Below, one piece after another: positions 56,488-64,000 of a DNA stretch of 64,000 nucleotides. The stretch's first letter is position 1. The number at the start of each line of letters is the position of its first letter. A program made the translations under genes and the position numbers. Under the pieces are notes generated by a model that was not told the DNA's origin, did not search any database, and saw only the letters and a list, made by a program, of their open reading frames with translations. Location of the stretch: assembly GCF_025979885.1 (NCBI RefSeq), contig NZ_CP110139.1, forward strand, positions 930,001 through 994,000, read 5' to 3'. The DNA is from Hymenobacter sp. YIM 151500-1 (GTDB lineage: Bacteria; Bacteroidota; Bacteroidia; Cytophagales; Hymenobacteraceae).

Positions 56488-56645
56488 CGGGCAGCGGCCC
56501 CCGCCTGCGGCCGATGTGCCGGCAGACCAGAGGCCTTGTACCAGCTAAGAGCACGGCACCCCGGTTTTCTACCACGCCGCGCCGCACTTTTTTTGCAAAA
56601 GACCGGCTACGACAACCTGGTGGGCTCGAAAAGGTGCTGCGCTTA

Positions 56646-57239
56646 CTACAGTAGTAGCCACGACAGGGTGCTTAGCAGCAGAGAGTTACGTAGCTTTTGC
56701 AGCGCCCGGTACAGCAGGTTCGATACCGTTTGCTCGCGCACGTGCAGCAGCTCGGCAATTTCCCGAATCTTGAAGTTGCTGAAGTACTTCAGGTTGATAA
56801 TCTCCTTTTCGCGGCCCGACAGCGCCTCCAGCGACACGCCGAGCCGCACGGCCAGCCGCTGCTCGTCTTCGGCCGCCACCAGCCGCTGCTCCGCCGACGG
56901 CTCACTCTGCTCGTCGTCGGCGCGCACCACGCGCATAACGGGCGCCGCACCACGGGCTTTCAGCAGTTCGCGGCGCAAACTGCCGTACAAGTAAAACTTC
57001 ACCGACACATCCGCCGCCAGCGTTTCGCGCCTAGCCCACAGGTGCACAAACACCGTTTGGATGGCGTCTTTCACCGCTTCCTCGTCGCGCACGATGTGGT
57101 GGCCGTAGGCGAACAGCTGTTGGGCGTACCGGTCGAAAAGTGTGCCCAGGGCCTCCTGCTGCCCCGCCCGAAACGCCTGCCACAGCGCCAGGTCCTCGGC
57201 GTGGCGTTGCTCGTGGTGGGAAGGGGCAGGAGTGTACAC
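56646..57239 (-). CDS. ECF RNA polymerase sigma factor
   Basis: 197 residues. Sigma region 2: LWQAFRAGQQEALGTLFDRY, AVKDAIQTVFVHLWARRETL (~55-74). Region 4: LSGREKEIINLKYFSNFKIR, EIAELLHVREQTVSNLLYRA (~138-177) with a helix-turn-helix. It resembles the FecI-type ECF families of Bacteroidota. It is expected to drive the susCD operon and itself when FecR releases it. First gene of the locus, 158 nt upstream of FecR. Confidence 0.94.
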   Translation of the reverse strand: MYTPAPSHHEQRHAEDLALWQAFRAGQQEALGTLFDRYAQQLFAYGHHIVRDEEAVKDAIQTVFVHLWARRETLAADVSVKFYLYGSLRRELLKARGAAPVMRVVRADDEQSEPSAEQRLVAAEDEQRLAVRLGVSLEALSGREKEIINLKYFSNFKIREIAELLHVREQTVSNLLYRALQKLRNSLLLSTLSWLLL

Positions 57240-57683
57240 AGAGGCAGCAAAAAAGTGTTTAGCGGACGGGCCGTAACGGAGCAGTGCGTTAAAATTAGCA
57301 AAATAGTCCTAACGTTCAAGTAGCCCGAAAAGGCTCGTCCGCCCCACACCGACAAGACGCTTCTTGGGCTTGCAAAGCCTACCATCTCATAGCCATTTGT
57401 TGACGCCTGGCCTGTGAGGTGTACTGTGTCCACTATCGAAAAGCCAGCAATTCAGCAAAACGCACCGCCGATAAGCCGGTTCGGCCAAGCCGATATGTGG
57501 CGGTTTGGTATACACCTAATCTGGATTCAACTGCTGTAGAAGCATTCTCAACGAACAGCGTTGTGCTTAGCAATGAGGCCAGCCCGACTGGGGGGCTTTT
57601 CTTATTTTCGGGCCCTGTCCCAGCCCAGCGCAAGCTCAACCGAAGTAAACCGAAGGTAAGCTTGCGCCACATTCCGCCTTCCT
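57240..57683. other. 444-nt intergenic region between divergent sigma factor and thyA genes
   Basis: No ORF with host-like codon use, no TAnnTTTG promoter with a good spacing. A weak hairpin AGCCC / GGGGGCTTTT lies at 57581-57600, with no gene upstream to terminate. Probably holds both promoters, but I cannot place them. Confidence 0.4.
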
Positions 57684-58478
57684 ATGCGTCAGTATCACAG
57701 CCTCCTGCAACACATTCTCGACCACGGCACCCGCAAAACCGACCGGACGGGCACCGGCACGCTGTCGGTGTTTGGGTATCAGATGCGGTTCGATTTGCAG
57801 GAGGGCTTTCCGCTGGTGACGACCAAGAAGGTGCACCTGAAAAGTATTATTCACGAGCTGCTGTGGTTTCTGCGCGGCGACACCAGCAACACCTCCCTGG
57901 AAGAGGTGGGCGTGACCATCTGGCGGGAGTGGGCCGACGAGAATGGCGAGCTGGGCCCCATCTATGGCAAGCAGTGGCGCAGCTGGCAAACCCCCGACGA
58001 CCAGAGCATCGACCAGCTGGCCCAGATGGTGCACCTGCTGCGCACCCAGCCCGATTCGCGACGCATGGTAGTGAGTGCCTGGAATGTGGCCGACCTGCCG
58101 CAGATGCGCCTGACGCCCTGCCACGCCCTGTTTCAGTTTTACGTGGCCGAGAACCGCCTGAGCTGCCAGCTCTACCAGCGCTCCGCCGACGTATTTTTGG
58201 GCGTGCCGTTCAACATTGCTTCTTACGCCCTGCTCACACTCATGATGGCCCAGGTGGTAGGCCTGGAGCCCGGCGAGTTCATCTGGACCGGCGGCGACAC
58301 CCACCTCTACCTCAACCACCTAGAGCAAGCCCGCCTTCAGCTCACCCGCGAGCCGCGCCCCTTGCCCCAGATGCACCTCAACCCCGCGGTCAAGGACCTG
58401 TTCAGCTTTCAGTACGAGGACTTTCGCCTCGAAAACTACGACCCCTGGCCCGCCATTAAGGCACCGGTGGCCGTCTGA
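57684..58478 (+). CDS. thyA: Thymidylate synthase
   Basis: Methylates dUMP to dTMP with methylene-tetrahydrofolate. 264 residues, the same length as E. coli Thy[20 protein letters not shown] (~20-38), the catalytic Cys in [12 protein letters not shown] (~146), the Arg-containing [20 protein letters not shown] (~162-181) and C-terminal [20 protein letters not shown] all match. Ends [11 protein letters not shown], the usual terminus. No dihydrofolate reductase gene follows directly. Confidence 0.98.
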   Translation: MRQYHSLLQHILDHGTRKTDRTGTGTLSVFGYQMRFDLQEGFPLVTTKKVHLKSIIHELLWFLRGDTSNTSLEEVGVTIWREWADENGELGPIYGKQWRSWQTPDDQSIDQLAQMVHLLRTQPDSRRMVVSAWNVADLPQMRLTPCHALFQFYVAENRLSCQLYQRSADVFLGVPFNIASYALLTLMMAQVVGLEPGEFIWTGGDTHLYLNHLEQARLQLTREPRPLPQMHLNPAVKDLFSFQYEDFRLENYDPWPAIKAPVAV

Positions 58479-58665
58479 ACCACGGATTCGGGCGAAGTGC
58501 TACTAGCCTCCGACTTTTCCGACCCCGGCACTAAACCGGCCGACTTGGAAGCGGCCCGTAATGCTATGATTCAGTAGGCTAGACTGGTAGTGCGGGGCCT
58601 GCGCTTCGTACCCGCCGCTACTGCCACGCAGGAACTGCTGACCATCACCTACCACATAGAGTAAC
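58479..58665 (+). other. Interrupted coding-like remnant after thyA
   Basis: Translating onward from the thyA stop gives GEVLLASDFSDPGTKPADLE, an in-frame TAG at 58575-58577 and then ARLVVRGLRFVPAATATQEL with a further stop. No start codon or family assignment; GEVLLASDFSD vaguely resembles a universal-stress-protein start. Weak evidence for a decayed gene. Confidence 0.2.
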
Positions 58666-58694
58666 GTCCGGTTTATCGGACTAGCATTGACCAG

Positions 58695-59510
58695 TTACCC
58701 TTGCGCATCCCACCGCCGCAGCTGCTCCAGCAGCGGGTGCTTTACATCGAATACCTGCTCTTCCACCTGCCGCACGGCCCGAATACCGGCCACGTTGGCG
58801 GTAAATACGGCTTCGGCGGCCAGCAGCTCAGCCGGCTCGGCCAGCACCTCCTGGACAGACAGGCCACGCTGCCGGGCGGCGGCCAGCAGATGGGCCCGCC
58901 GCACACCCGCTACGCAGCCGGTGGCTAGGCTAGGAGTGAACAATTCACCATTGCGCAGCCAAAACACGGCCGCTGCCACCGCTTCAGCCACGTGGCCGAC
59001 GGTACTGAGCAGCAGTAGCTCATCGAGGCCGCGGCGCTGCCGCTCCCGGGCGGCCAGCACGTAGGTCAGCGCCTGCGGACCCTTGCAGAACGACACAGAA
59101 GAAAGCTGCATCCGCACCGTTTCGGCGAAGCCGGCGGTGGCTACGGGCGCGTTCTGCGGAGTGAACGGCCGGGCGGTAGCCAGCCATTCGGAGGCATTGG
59201 TTTCCGGGGTGTAGAGGCCAGCGCCGCCCCGCCACAGTTGTATCCGTAGGCGCGTGGGGTTACCATCAACAGGGAGCAGGGCGACTAGTGTGTTTTCCAG
59301 GCTTTCCGCCGAGGATAGGGTAGGAGGCAGGTCAAGGTTCAGCGCGGTGGCAGCCCGTTGCATCCGCGCCGCGTGCAGTTCCCGGTAGCGCAAACCACCA
59401 TCAGCCCACACCAGCGTCTCAAAGAAACCGTCATTAAAGAACAACCCGCGGTTGGGCAGGGGCAGAGCGAAATCAGTGTCGGGCAGCAGGCGGCCGTTGT
59501 AGAGGAGCAT
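58695..59510 (-). CDS. Class IV aminotransferase (PabC/IlvE fold)
   Basis: 271 residues. N-domain MLLYNGRLLPDTDFALPLPN, RGLFFNDGFFETL (~21-33) typical of fold-type IV. The PLP-Lys is likely that of FCKGPQALTYVLAARE (~141-156), followed by GLDELLLLSTVGHVAEAVAA (~160-179) and FTPSLATGCVAGVRRAHLLA. Could be aminodeoxychorismate lyase (PabC), branched-chain or D-amino acid transaminase; sequence does not separate these well. The GLFFNDGFFETL opening favours a PabC-like enzyme, which would suit folate biosynthesis near thyA. Confidence 0.85.
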   Translation of the reverse strand: MLLYNGRLLPDTDFALPLPNRGLFFNDGFFETLVWADGGLRYRELHAARMQRAATALNLDLPPTLSSAESLENTLVALLPVDGNPTRLRIQLWRGGAGLYTPETNASEWLATARPFTPQNAPVATAGFAETVRMQLSSVSFCKGPQALTYVLAARERQRRGLDELLLLSTVGHVAEAVAAAVFWLRNGELFTPSLATGCVAGVRRAHLLAAARQRGLSVQEVLAEPAELLAAEAVFTANVAGIRAVRQVEEQVFDVKHPLLEQLRRWDAQG

Positions 59511-59517
59511 AAAGATG

Positions 59518-59616
59518 AATGTAACGCGAAGATGTACTTCGCGAGGCGTCCATGCCGTGTGCGTTTTTCATACAACATCGTTCTGCTGCTTCGCGAAGTA
59601 CAGCTTCGCGTTACAT
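59518..59616. repeat. GTAACGCGAAG inverted repeat
   Basis: ATGTAACGCGAAGATGTACT at 59519, then TCGCGA, mirrored by TCGCGAAGTACAGC and TTCGCGTTACAT ending at 59616. About 26-bp arms with two mismatches, 99 bp in all, between two leftward genes. Confidence 0.82.
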
Positions 59617-59635
59617 TTCGCAGCGGTCAAAACCG

Positions 59636-60760
59636 CTACACCAGCACGAACCGCTTGCCAGGCAGGGCCTTTACCACGCCCCGAAACTCCAGGCCCAGCA
59701 GCAGGGTGGCTACCTGGTGCACGGGCAGCTGGGTTTTCCAGGCCAAGTTGTCCATGTGCTCTTCCTTGGTGGCTTGCAGCACACTCAGCACACCAAATTC
59801 CTCGGGCGTGAAATCATCGGGGTCGAAAACGGTGGGGCCTTTGAACTTGCCGTTGAGGTGGAGAGCGGCGTCCCAGTTCAGCAGCTGCTCCAAGTCGCGG
59901 GGTTCGGAGTAGAGGGCGGCTTTGTTGGCTTTAATCAGCTCGTGGCAGCCCTCGGAGGCCGCCGAGCCCAGCGAGCCGGGCACGGCCAGCACGTCCCGGT
60001 CGTAGCCCTGGGCCAGGTCGGCGGTGATGAGGGCGCCGCCTTTCTTAGCCGCTTCCACTACCACGGTGCCATCGGCGAGGCCGGCAATGATGCGGTTGCG
60101 GGCGGGAAAGTTGTACTTGTCGGGCTGGGTGCCGAAGGGAAATTCTGTGAGCAGGCCGCCCTGAGTCAGCATTTTCTCGGCGGTTTTGCGGTGGGCGGCG
60201 GGGTAGATAACGTCGAGGCCGGTGGCCATGACGCCCACTGTCTCCAGGCCTTCCTGCAAGGCGGCGCGGTGGGCCGCAATATCGATGCCGTAGGCCAGGC
60301 CGCTCACCACCAGGGGGCGGTGCGAAACAAGGCCGCGCACCAGCCGCTCGGTTTGCTCCCGGCCGTAGTCGGTGGCCTGGCGGGTGCCCACCAGAGCCAC
60401 GGTTTTGGGGTGGTTGAGGTCGGCCGTGCCCTGGTAGTAGAGCAGCACCGGCGCATCGGGCAGCTGCTTGAGCCGCGCCGGGAACTGCTTACTGGTGTAA
60501 AATAAGAGCTGCACCCCGTCTTTCTCGGCCTTACGCAGCGTGTCCTCGGCCCGCTTCAGGGCCGCGGTGCGCTCCGGCCCCGTGAGCACCGCCACCGTAG
60601 CCGGCCCCACGCCCGGAATCTTGCGCAGCTTGCCCGGCGGCAGATGCAGTACGTTCCGGGCTGAGCCCCCATAGCTCATCAGCTGCCGCGTCAGCTGCGG
60701 CCCGATGCCGGGGAATAACGTAAGGGCGACTTCGTGGAGGAGGGTATCAGTGTCGGGCAT
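59636..60760 (-). CDS. dprA: DNA processing protein DprA
   Basis: 374 residues. N-terminal helix-hairpin-helix part (FPGIGPQLTRQLMSYGGSAR, IPGVGPATVAVL), Rossmann-like core with VALVGTRQATDYGREQTERL (~124), SGLAYGIDIAAHRAALQEG (~156) and FPFGTQPDKYNFPARNRIIA (~206), and a C-terminal winged-helix domain (~310-374). It loads RecA onto incoming single-stranded DNA in transformation. The chosen start is MPDTDTLLHEV; an in-frame ATG 33 nt upstream only translates the neighbouring palindromic repeat. Confidence 0.96.
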   Translation of the reverse strand: MPDTDTLLHEVALTLFPGIGPQLTRQLMSYGGSARNVLHLPPGKLRKIPGVGPATVAVLTGPERTAALKRAEDTLRKAEKDGVQLLFYTSKQFPARLKQLPDAPVLLYYQGTADLNHPKTVALVGTRQATDYGREQTERLVRGLVSHRPLVVSGLAYGIDIAAHRAALQEGLETVGVMATGLDVIYPAAHRKTAEKMLTQGGLLTEFPFGTQPDKYNFPARNRIIAGLADGTVVVEAAKKGGALITADLAQGYDRDVLAVPGSLGSAASEGCHELIKANKAALYSEPRDLEQLLNWDAALHLNGKFKGPTVFDPDDFTPEEFGVLSVLQATKEEHMDNLAWKTQLPVHQVATLLLGLEFRGVVKALPGKRFVLV

Positions 60761-60766
60761 GTGGTG

Positions 60767-60983
60767 GACCTCACCCCCTAGCCCCCTCTCCAAAAGAGAG
60801 GGGGAACTAGTTTTTAGCTTTCTAGAGCTAGAAAATCTAACGGGTGATGAGGTATAAGAAGGTAAGTTGGAAACTACTTTTTAGAACTAGAGCCCCCTCT
60901 CTTTTTTCGGAGAGGGGGTTGGGGGTGAGGCAGCTGGAAGGCTAGTCCCCTCTCTTTTGGAGAGGGGGCTAGGGAGTGAGGTC
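60767..60983. repeat. Compound GACCTCACCCCCTAGCC palindrome between dprA and merR
   Basis: GACCTCACCCCCTAGCCCCC at 60767; the right end GGGGGCTAGGGAGTGAGGTC finishes at 60983. A middle GGGGTTGGGGGTGAGG arm near 60915-60929 indicates two nested or joined copies. It begins 6 nt before the dprA start codon and overlaps the stop of the upstream gene (60982-60984), so it occupies the whole intergenic space. Confidence 0.9.
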
Positions 60984-61335
60984 AGCCTCTTCCCAGCACC
61001 TCCAGCTCCTTTTTCATATCCACCAGAAACTTGCGCACCTTTTCCAGGCTTTGAATCACGTCGATTTTTTCCTTGAGCTGGGGGCCTTTCTGCTTGAGCA
61101 TGTCGCGGGCGCCGGGGATGGTATAGCCGCGCTCCTTCACCAGGTGGTAGATGGTGCGGAAGATGTCGATGTCCTGGGGCGTGTAGAGGCGGTTGCCCTT
61201 CTTGCTTTTGCGCGGGCGCAGCTCCTCAAACTCCGTCTCCCAGAACCGAATCAGCGACGGGGCCACGTTGAACTGGGCCGCCACCTCACCGATGGTGAAA
61301 TACTGCTTTTCGATGTCGCGCTCTTTGTAGGGCAT
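60982..61335 (-). CDS. MerR-family transcriptional regulator
   Basis: 117 residues. Winged helix-turn-helix: YFTIGEVAAQFNVAPSLIRF (~12-31), WETEFEELRPRKSKKGNRLY (~32-51), TPQDIDIFRTIYHLVKERGY. The C-terminal coiled coil is short and has no Cys metal ligands, unlike MerR or CueR, so the effector is unknown. The start codon is 2 nt from a GC-rich element at 61338. The stop overlaps the palindrome preceding dprA. Confidence 0.93.
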   Translation of the reverse strand: MPYKERDIEKQYFTIGEVAAQFNVAPSLIRFWETEFEELRPRKSKKGNRLYTPQDIDIFRTIYHLVKERGYTIPGARDMLKQKGPQLKEKIDVIQSLEKVRKFLVDMKKELEVLGRG

Positions 61336-61337
61336 AC

Positions 61338-61360
61338 GTAGGGGCGCGTCGCACGCGCCC
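61338..61360 (-). repeat. GC-rich start-codon element, copy 5
   Basis: On the minus strand GGGCGCGTGCGACGCGCCCC, then TAC, then GT and ATG of the MerR gene. Mirrors the copy before alaS on the other side of the same intergenic region. Confidence 0.85.
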
Positions 61361-61442
61361 GGTTTGGTAGGGTATCATGGCCTCCGCAACAGATGAAGCA
61401 GGCTACGACGTAGGCTGCGTTCCATCTTCGGGTTGAAGTGGC

Positions 61443-61450
61443 TACTTTTG
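61443..61450 (+). promoter_or_regulatory. Probable -7 element of the alaS promoter
   Basis: TACTTTTG matches TAnnTTTG. No good -33 TTG at 19-21 nt upstream. Transcription from here would give a ~135-nt leader ending in the GC-rich hairpin. Confidence 0.4.
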
Positions 61451-61567
61451 CCGAAATGACTTCTGCCAGGCCGCTGCGGTGGTGTCGGAGGTCGAAAAGT
61501 AACTAAAAACCCGGCTTCGGCCAATTTACCGTTAGCGTCCGGGCGCGTCCGGTGCCGTTGGGGCGGC

Positions 61568-61590
61568 GGGCGCGTGCAACGCGCCCCTAC
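61568..61590 (+). repeat. GC-rich start-codon element, copy 6
   Basis: GGGCGCGTGCAACGCGCCCC, TAC, then one T and the ATG of alaS at 61592. Confidence 0.88.
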
Positions 61591-61591
61591 T

Positions 61592-64000
61592 ATGCTCCCT
61601 ACCGCCTCCCACGTCCGCCAGCAATTCCTGGATTTCTTTGCTTCCAAAGGCCACCACATCGTGCCCTCGGCCCCGCTCGTGGTCAAAGACGACCCCACGC
61701 TGCTGTTCATCAACTCGGGCATGGCCCCGTTCAAGGATTACTTTCTCGGCAATAAGCCCGCCCCTCACCAGCGCGTGGCCGACACCCAGAAGTGCCTGCG
61801 CGTGAGCGGCAAGCACAACGACCTGGAAGAGGTAGGCTACGACACCTACCACCACACCCTGTTCGAGATGCTGGGCAACTGGTCGTTTGGTGACTACTTC
61901 AAAACCGAAGCCATTGCCTGGGCCTGGGAGCTGCTCACCGAAGTCTACCAGTTGCCCAAAGACCGCCTCTACGTCACCTACTTCGAGGGCGACGCGGGCG
62001 ACGGCCTGGGCGCCGACACCGAGACCCAGCAGCTGTGGCGGCAGTACACCTCCGACGACCGAATCTTGCCCGGCAATAAGAAGGACAACTTCTGGGAGAT
62101 GGGCGACACGGGCCCCTGCGGCCCCTGCACCGAAATCCACATCGACCTGCGCGACGAGGCCGAGGTGGCCGCCACGCCCGGCCGCGAGCTGGTGAATGCC
62201 GACCACCCGCAGGTGGTCGAAATCTGGAACAACGTGTTCATGGAGTTCCAGCGCCTGGCCGACAAGAGCCTCATCAAGCTGCCCCAGCAGCACGTCGACA
62301 CGGGCATGGGCTTCGAGCGCCTGATGATGGCCGTGTCGGGGGTGAAGTCGAACTACGACACCGACGTGTTCCAGCCCCTGATTCGGTTTATCTCGGAGGC
62401 GGCCGGCGTAGCTTACACCGGGGGCATGGAGAAAACGGACATTGCCATGCGGGTGCTGGCCGACCACGTGCGCGCCATTGCCTTTACCATTGCCGATGGG
62501 CAGCTGCCCTCCAACGTGAAGGCCGGCTACGTGATTCGCCGCATCCTGCGCCGGGCCGTGCGCTACCAGTTCTCGAGCCTGGGCTTCAAGCAGCCCTTCC
62601 TGTACACGCTGGTGCCCGTGCTGGCCGACCAGATGCGCGCCATCTTCCCCGAGCTGAAGCAGCAGCAGCAGTTCGTGCAGCGCGTCATCGAAGAAGAAGA
62701 AATCAGCTTCCTGAAAACCCTGGAAAACGGCCTGCGCCGCCTCGAAAGCCTGGAAGAAAGCTTCCGCCAGAACGGAGGCCGCATCGACGGCAAAACCGCC
62801 TTCGAGCTGAGCGACACCTTCGGTTTCCCCCTGGACCTCACGGCCCTGATTGCTCGCGAAAAGGGTCTTTCGGTGGACGCAGAGGGCTTCCAGCAGGAGC
62901 TGGAGCAGCAGAAAAACCGCTCCCGTAACGCCCAGGAAGCCGAGCAGAGCGACTGGGTGACGGTGCACGATGCCGAGGAGCAGCCGCAGTTTGTGGGCTA
63001 CGACCAGGAGCAGGCCCCGGCCCGCATCCTGCGCTACCGCCGCACCGACCGCAAAGGCAAAACCGAGTACCAGGTGGTGCTCGACCAAACCCCGTTCTAC
63101 GCCGAGTCGGGCGGACAGGTGGGCGACACGGGCTACCTGGAATCGGACCTGAGCAAGGTGCGGGTGCTGGACACCAAAAAGGAAAATGACCTCATCGTGC
63201 ACACCGTGCTGGACCTGCCCCAGGATCTGGACGCCGAGTTTACGGCCCGCTACGACGCGGCCCGCAAAGACCAGATCCGGCGCAACCACACGGCCACGCA
63301 CTTGTTGCAAGCCGCCCTGCGCGAGGTGGTGGGCCCGCACGTGCAGCAGAAAGGCTCCTTGGTGAATGAAAAGCTGCTGCGCTTCGACTTCAGCCACTTC
63401 ACCAAAGTAACCGACGACCAGCTGCGGCAGGTGGAAACCCTGGTGAACCAGAAAATCCGCCAGCAGATTCCGCTGGATGAGCGCCGCAACGTGCCCATCG
63501 ACGAGGCCAAGAGCCTGGGCGCCACGGCCTTGTTTGGGGAGAAGTACGGCGACTTCGTGCGCGTCATCACCTTCGACCCCGGCTTCTCGGTGGAGCTGTG
63601 CGGGGGCACCCACGTGCGCACCACCGGCGACATTGGCTTCTTCAAAATCACGAGTGAAAGTGCCGTGGGCGCCGGCGTCCGCCGCATCGAGGCCGTAACG
63701 GCCGAGGCCGCCGAAGCCTACGTCAACCAGCAGCTCGACCTGTTGCAGCAGGTGCGCGAGGCCCTCGGAAACCCCCAGCACCTTATTCCCAGCATCGAGA
63801 AGCAGAGCGAGGAAATGGCCGGCCTGCGCAAGCAGATCGAGCAGTTTGCCCAGCAGAGCATCAACCAGCAGAAAGAGCAGCTGGCCGTCCAGGTAAAACC
63901 CCTGCACGGTGTAAACTTCCTGGCCGCCCAGGTGCAGGCCGCCTCCGCCGACGCCCTCAAAAAGCTGGCCTACGACCTGCGCCAAACCGTGCCCAACCTG
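61592..64000 (+). CDS. alaS: Alanyl-tRNA synthetase (partial, C-terminus outside window)
   Basis: 803 codons of a protein normally ~875 long; runs off the right edge. Charges tRNA-Ala. Class II core: FLDFFASKGHHIVPSAPLVV, RVSGKHNDLEEVGYDTYHHT, FEMLGNWSFGDYFK (~90) and WEMGDTGPCGPCTEIH (~168). Editing domain: HTATHLLQAALREVVG (~565) with the HxxxH zinc ligands and ELCGGTHVRTTGDIG (~669) with the C...H ligands. The C-terminal dimerisation region has begun. Catalytic and editing residues are intact. A GC-rich hairpin lies directly before the ATG. Confidence 0.97.
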   Translation, partial: MLPTASHVRQQFLDFFASKGHHIVPSAPLVVKDDPTLLFINSGMAPFKDYFLGNKPAPHQRVADTQKCLRVSGKHNDLEEVGYDTYHHTLFEMLGNWSFGDYFKTEAIAWAWELLTEVYQLPKDRLYVTYFEGDAGDGLGADTETQQLWRQYTSDDRILPGNKKDNFWEMGDTGPCGPCTEIHIDLRDEAEVAATPGRELVNADHPQVVEIWNNVFMEFQRLADKSLIKLPQQHVDTGMGFERLMMAVSGVKSNYDTDVFQPLIRFISEAAGVAYTGGMEKTDIAMRVLADHVRAIAFTIADGQLPSNVKAGYVIRRILRRAVRYQFSSLGFKQPFLYTLVPVLADQMRAIFPELKQQQQFVQRVIEEEEISFLKTLENGLRRLESLEESFRQNGGRIDGKTAFELSDTFGFPLDLTALIAREKGLSVDAEGFQQELEQQKNRSRNAQEAEQSDWVTVHDAEEQPQFVGYDQEQAPARILRYRRTDRKGKTEYQVVLDQTPFYAESGGQVGDTGYLESDLSKVRVLDTKKENDLIVHTVLDLPQDLDAEFTARYDAARKDQIRRNHTATHLLQAALREVVGPHVQQKGSLVNEKLLRFDFSHFTKVTDDQLRQVETLVNQKIRQQIPLDERRNVPIDEAKSLGATALFGEKYGDFVRVITFDPGFSVELCGGTHVRTTGDIGFFKITSESAVGAGVRRIEAVTAEAAEAYVNQQLDLLQQVREALGNPQHLIPSIEKQSEEMAGLRKQIEQFAQQSINQQKEQLAVQVKPLHGVNFLAAQVQAASADALKKLAYDLRQTVPNL

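Noticed and set aside
57240..57683. Possible tRNA or riboswitch upstream of thyA
   Set aside because: No cloverleaf, no TTCGAATC-like T-loop, and no recognised riboswitch core.
60761..60793. Upstream ATG extending dprA
   Set aside because: The extra residues (MERGLGGEV) are the translation of the palindromic repeat and are not part of DprA.
61532..63985. 817-codon open frame antisense to alaS
   Set aside because: Shadow; the sense strand encodes alanyl-tRNA synthetase with all motifs.

Overview
The window looks like a chromosomal segment of a high-GC member of the Bacteroidota, most likely a Hymenobacter-type member of the Cytophagales. The evidence is a type III glutamine synthetase, a SusC/SusD pair, two proteins ending in type IX secretion (T9SS) sorting domains, the long bacteroidetal form of IspG, and Bacteroidota-type promoters (TAnnTTTG at -7) with few Shine-Dalgarno sites. 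The genus is an inference. I found no tRNA, rRNA, CRISPR array or complete insertion sequence.

Layout. 1-17 kb: a truncated LTA-synthase-like sulfatase, glutamine synthetase III, an AT-rich island with a zinc-ribbon/YbjQ-like gene, small hypotheticals, a PIG3-type quinone oxidoreductase, two thioredoxin-fold proteins, a lactonase-like propeller, ispG, a YoeB-type toxin-antitoxin pair, an epimerase, a HAD phosphatase and a glycosyltransferase. 17-27 kb: leuS, a PPP phosphatase, a CrtA-like monooxygenase, a flavin-binding stress protein, an AcpH-like protein, a SlyD-like isomerase and an SF1 helicase. 27-38 kb: a decayed higBA remnant, then a leftward MoxR / vWA / DUF5682 / SWIM-DUF5691 gene set split by an opposite-strand metallo-beta-lactamase gene. 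38-43 kb: an RND/MMPL exporter, a small His/Cys-rich secreted protein and an orphan HsdR-like nuclease. 43-57 kb: a complete leftward starch locus (ECF sigma, FecR anti-sigma, SusC, SusD, lipoprotein GH13, a 1417-residue multidomain GH13 with T9SS tail, and a further T9SS protein). 57-64 kb: thyA, a class IV aminotransferase, dprA, a MerR-type regulator and the first 803 codons of alaS.

The most unusual aspect is the density of short palindromic repeat families, at least nine of them. Copies of one family lie in frame inside two protein-coding genes (ispG and the DUF5682 gene), and a tandem CACTTCTCACCTCT repeat lies in frame in leuS. A GC-rich 23-bp element lies 0-5 nt before four start codons, always in the same orientation relative to the gene. 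Ends of other elements supply stop codons, for example those of leuS and the vWA gene. The in-frame copies resemble in principle the protein-coding palindromic elements of Rickettsia.

The best candidate for a little-described multi-gene system is the MoxR / vWA / DUF5682 / SWIM-DUF5691 set. It resembles the MoxR-vWA NTP-dependent systems proposed to act in conflict or stress, but its function cannot be read from sequence alone.
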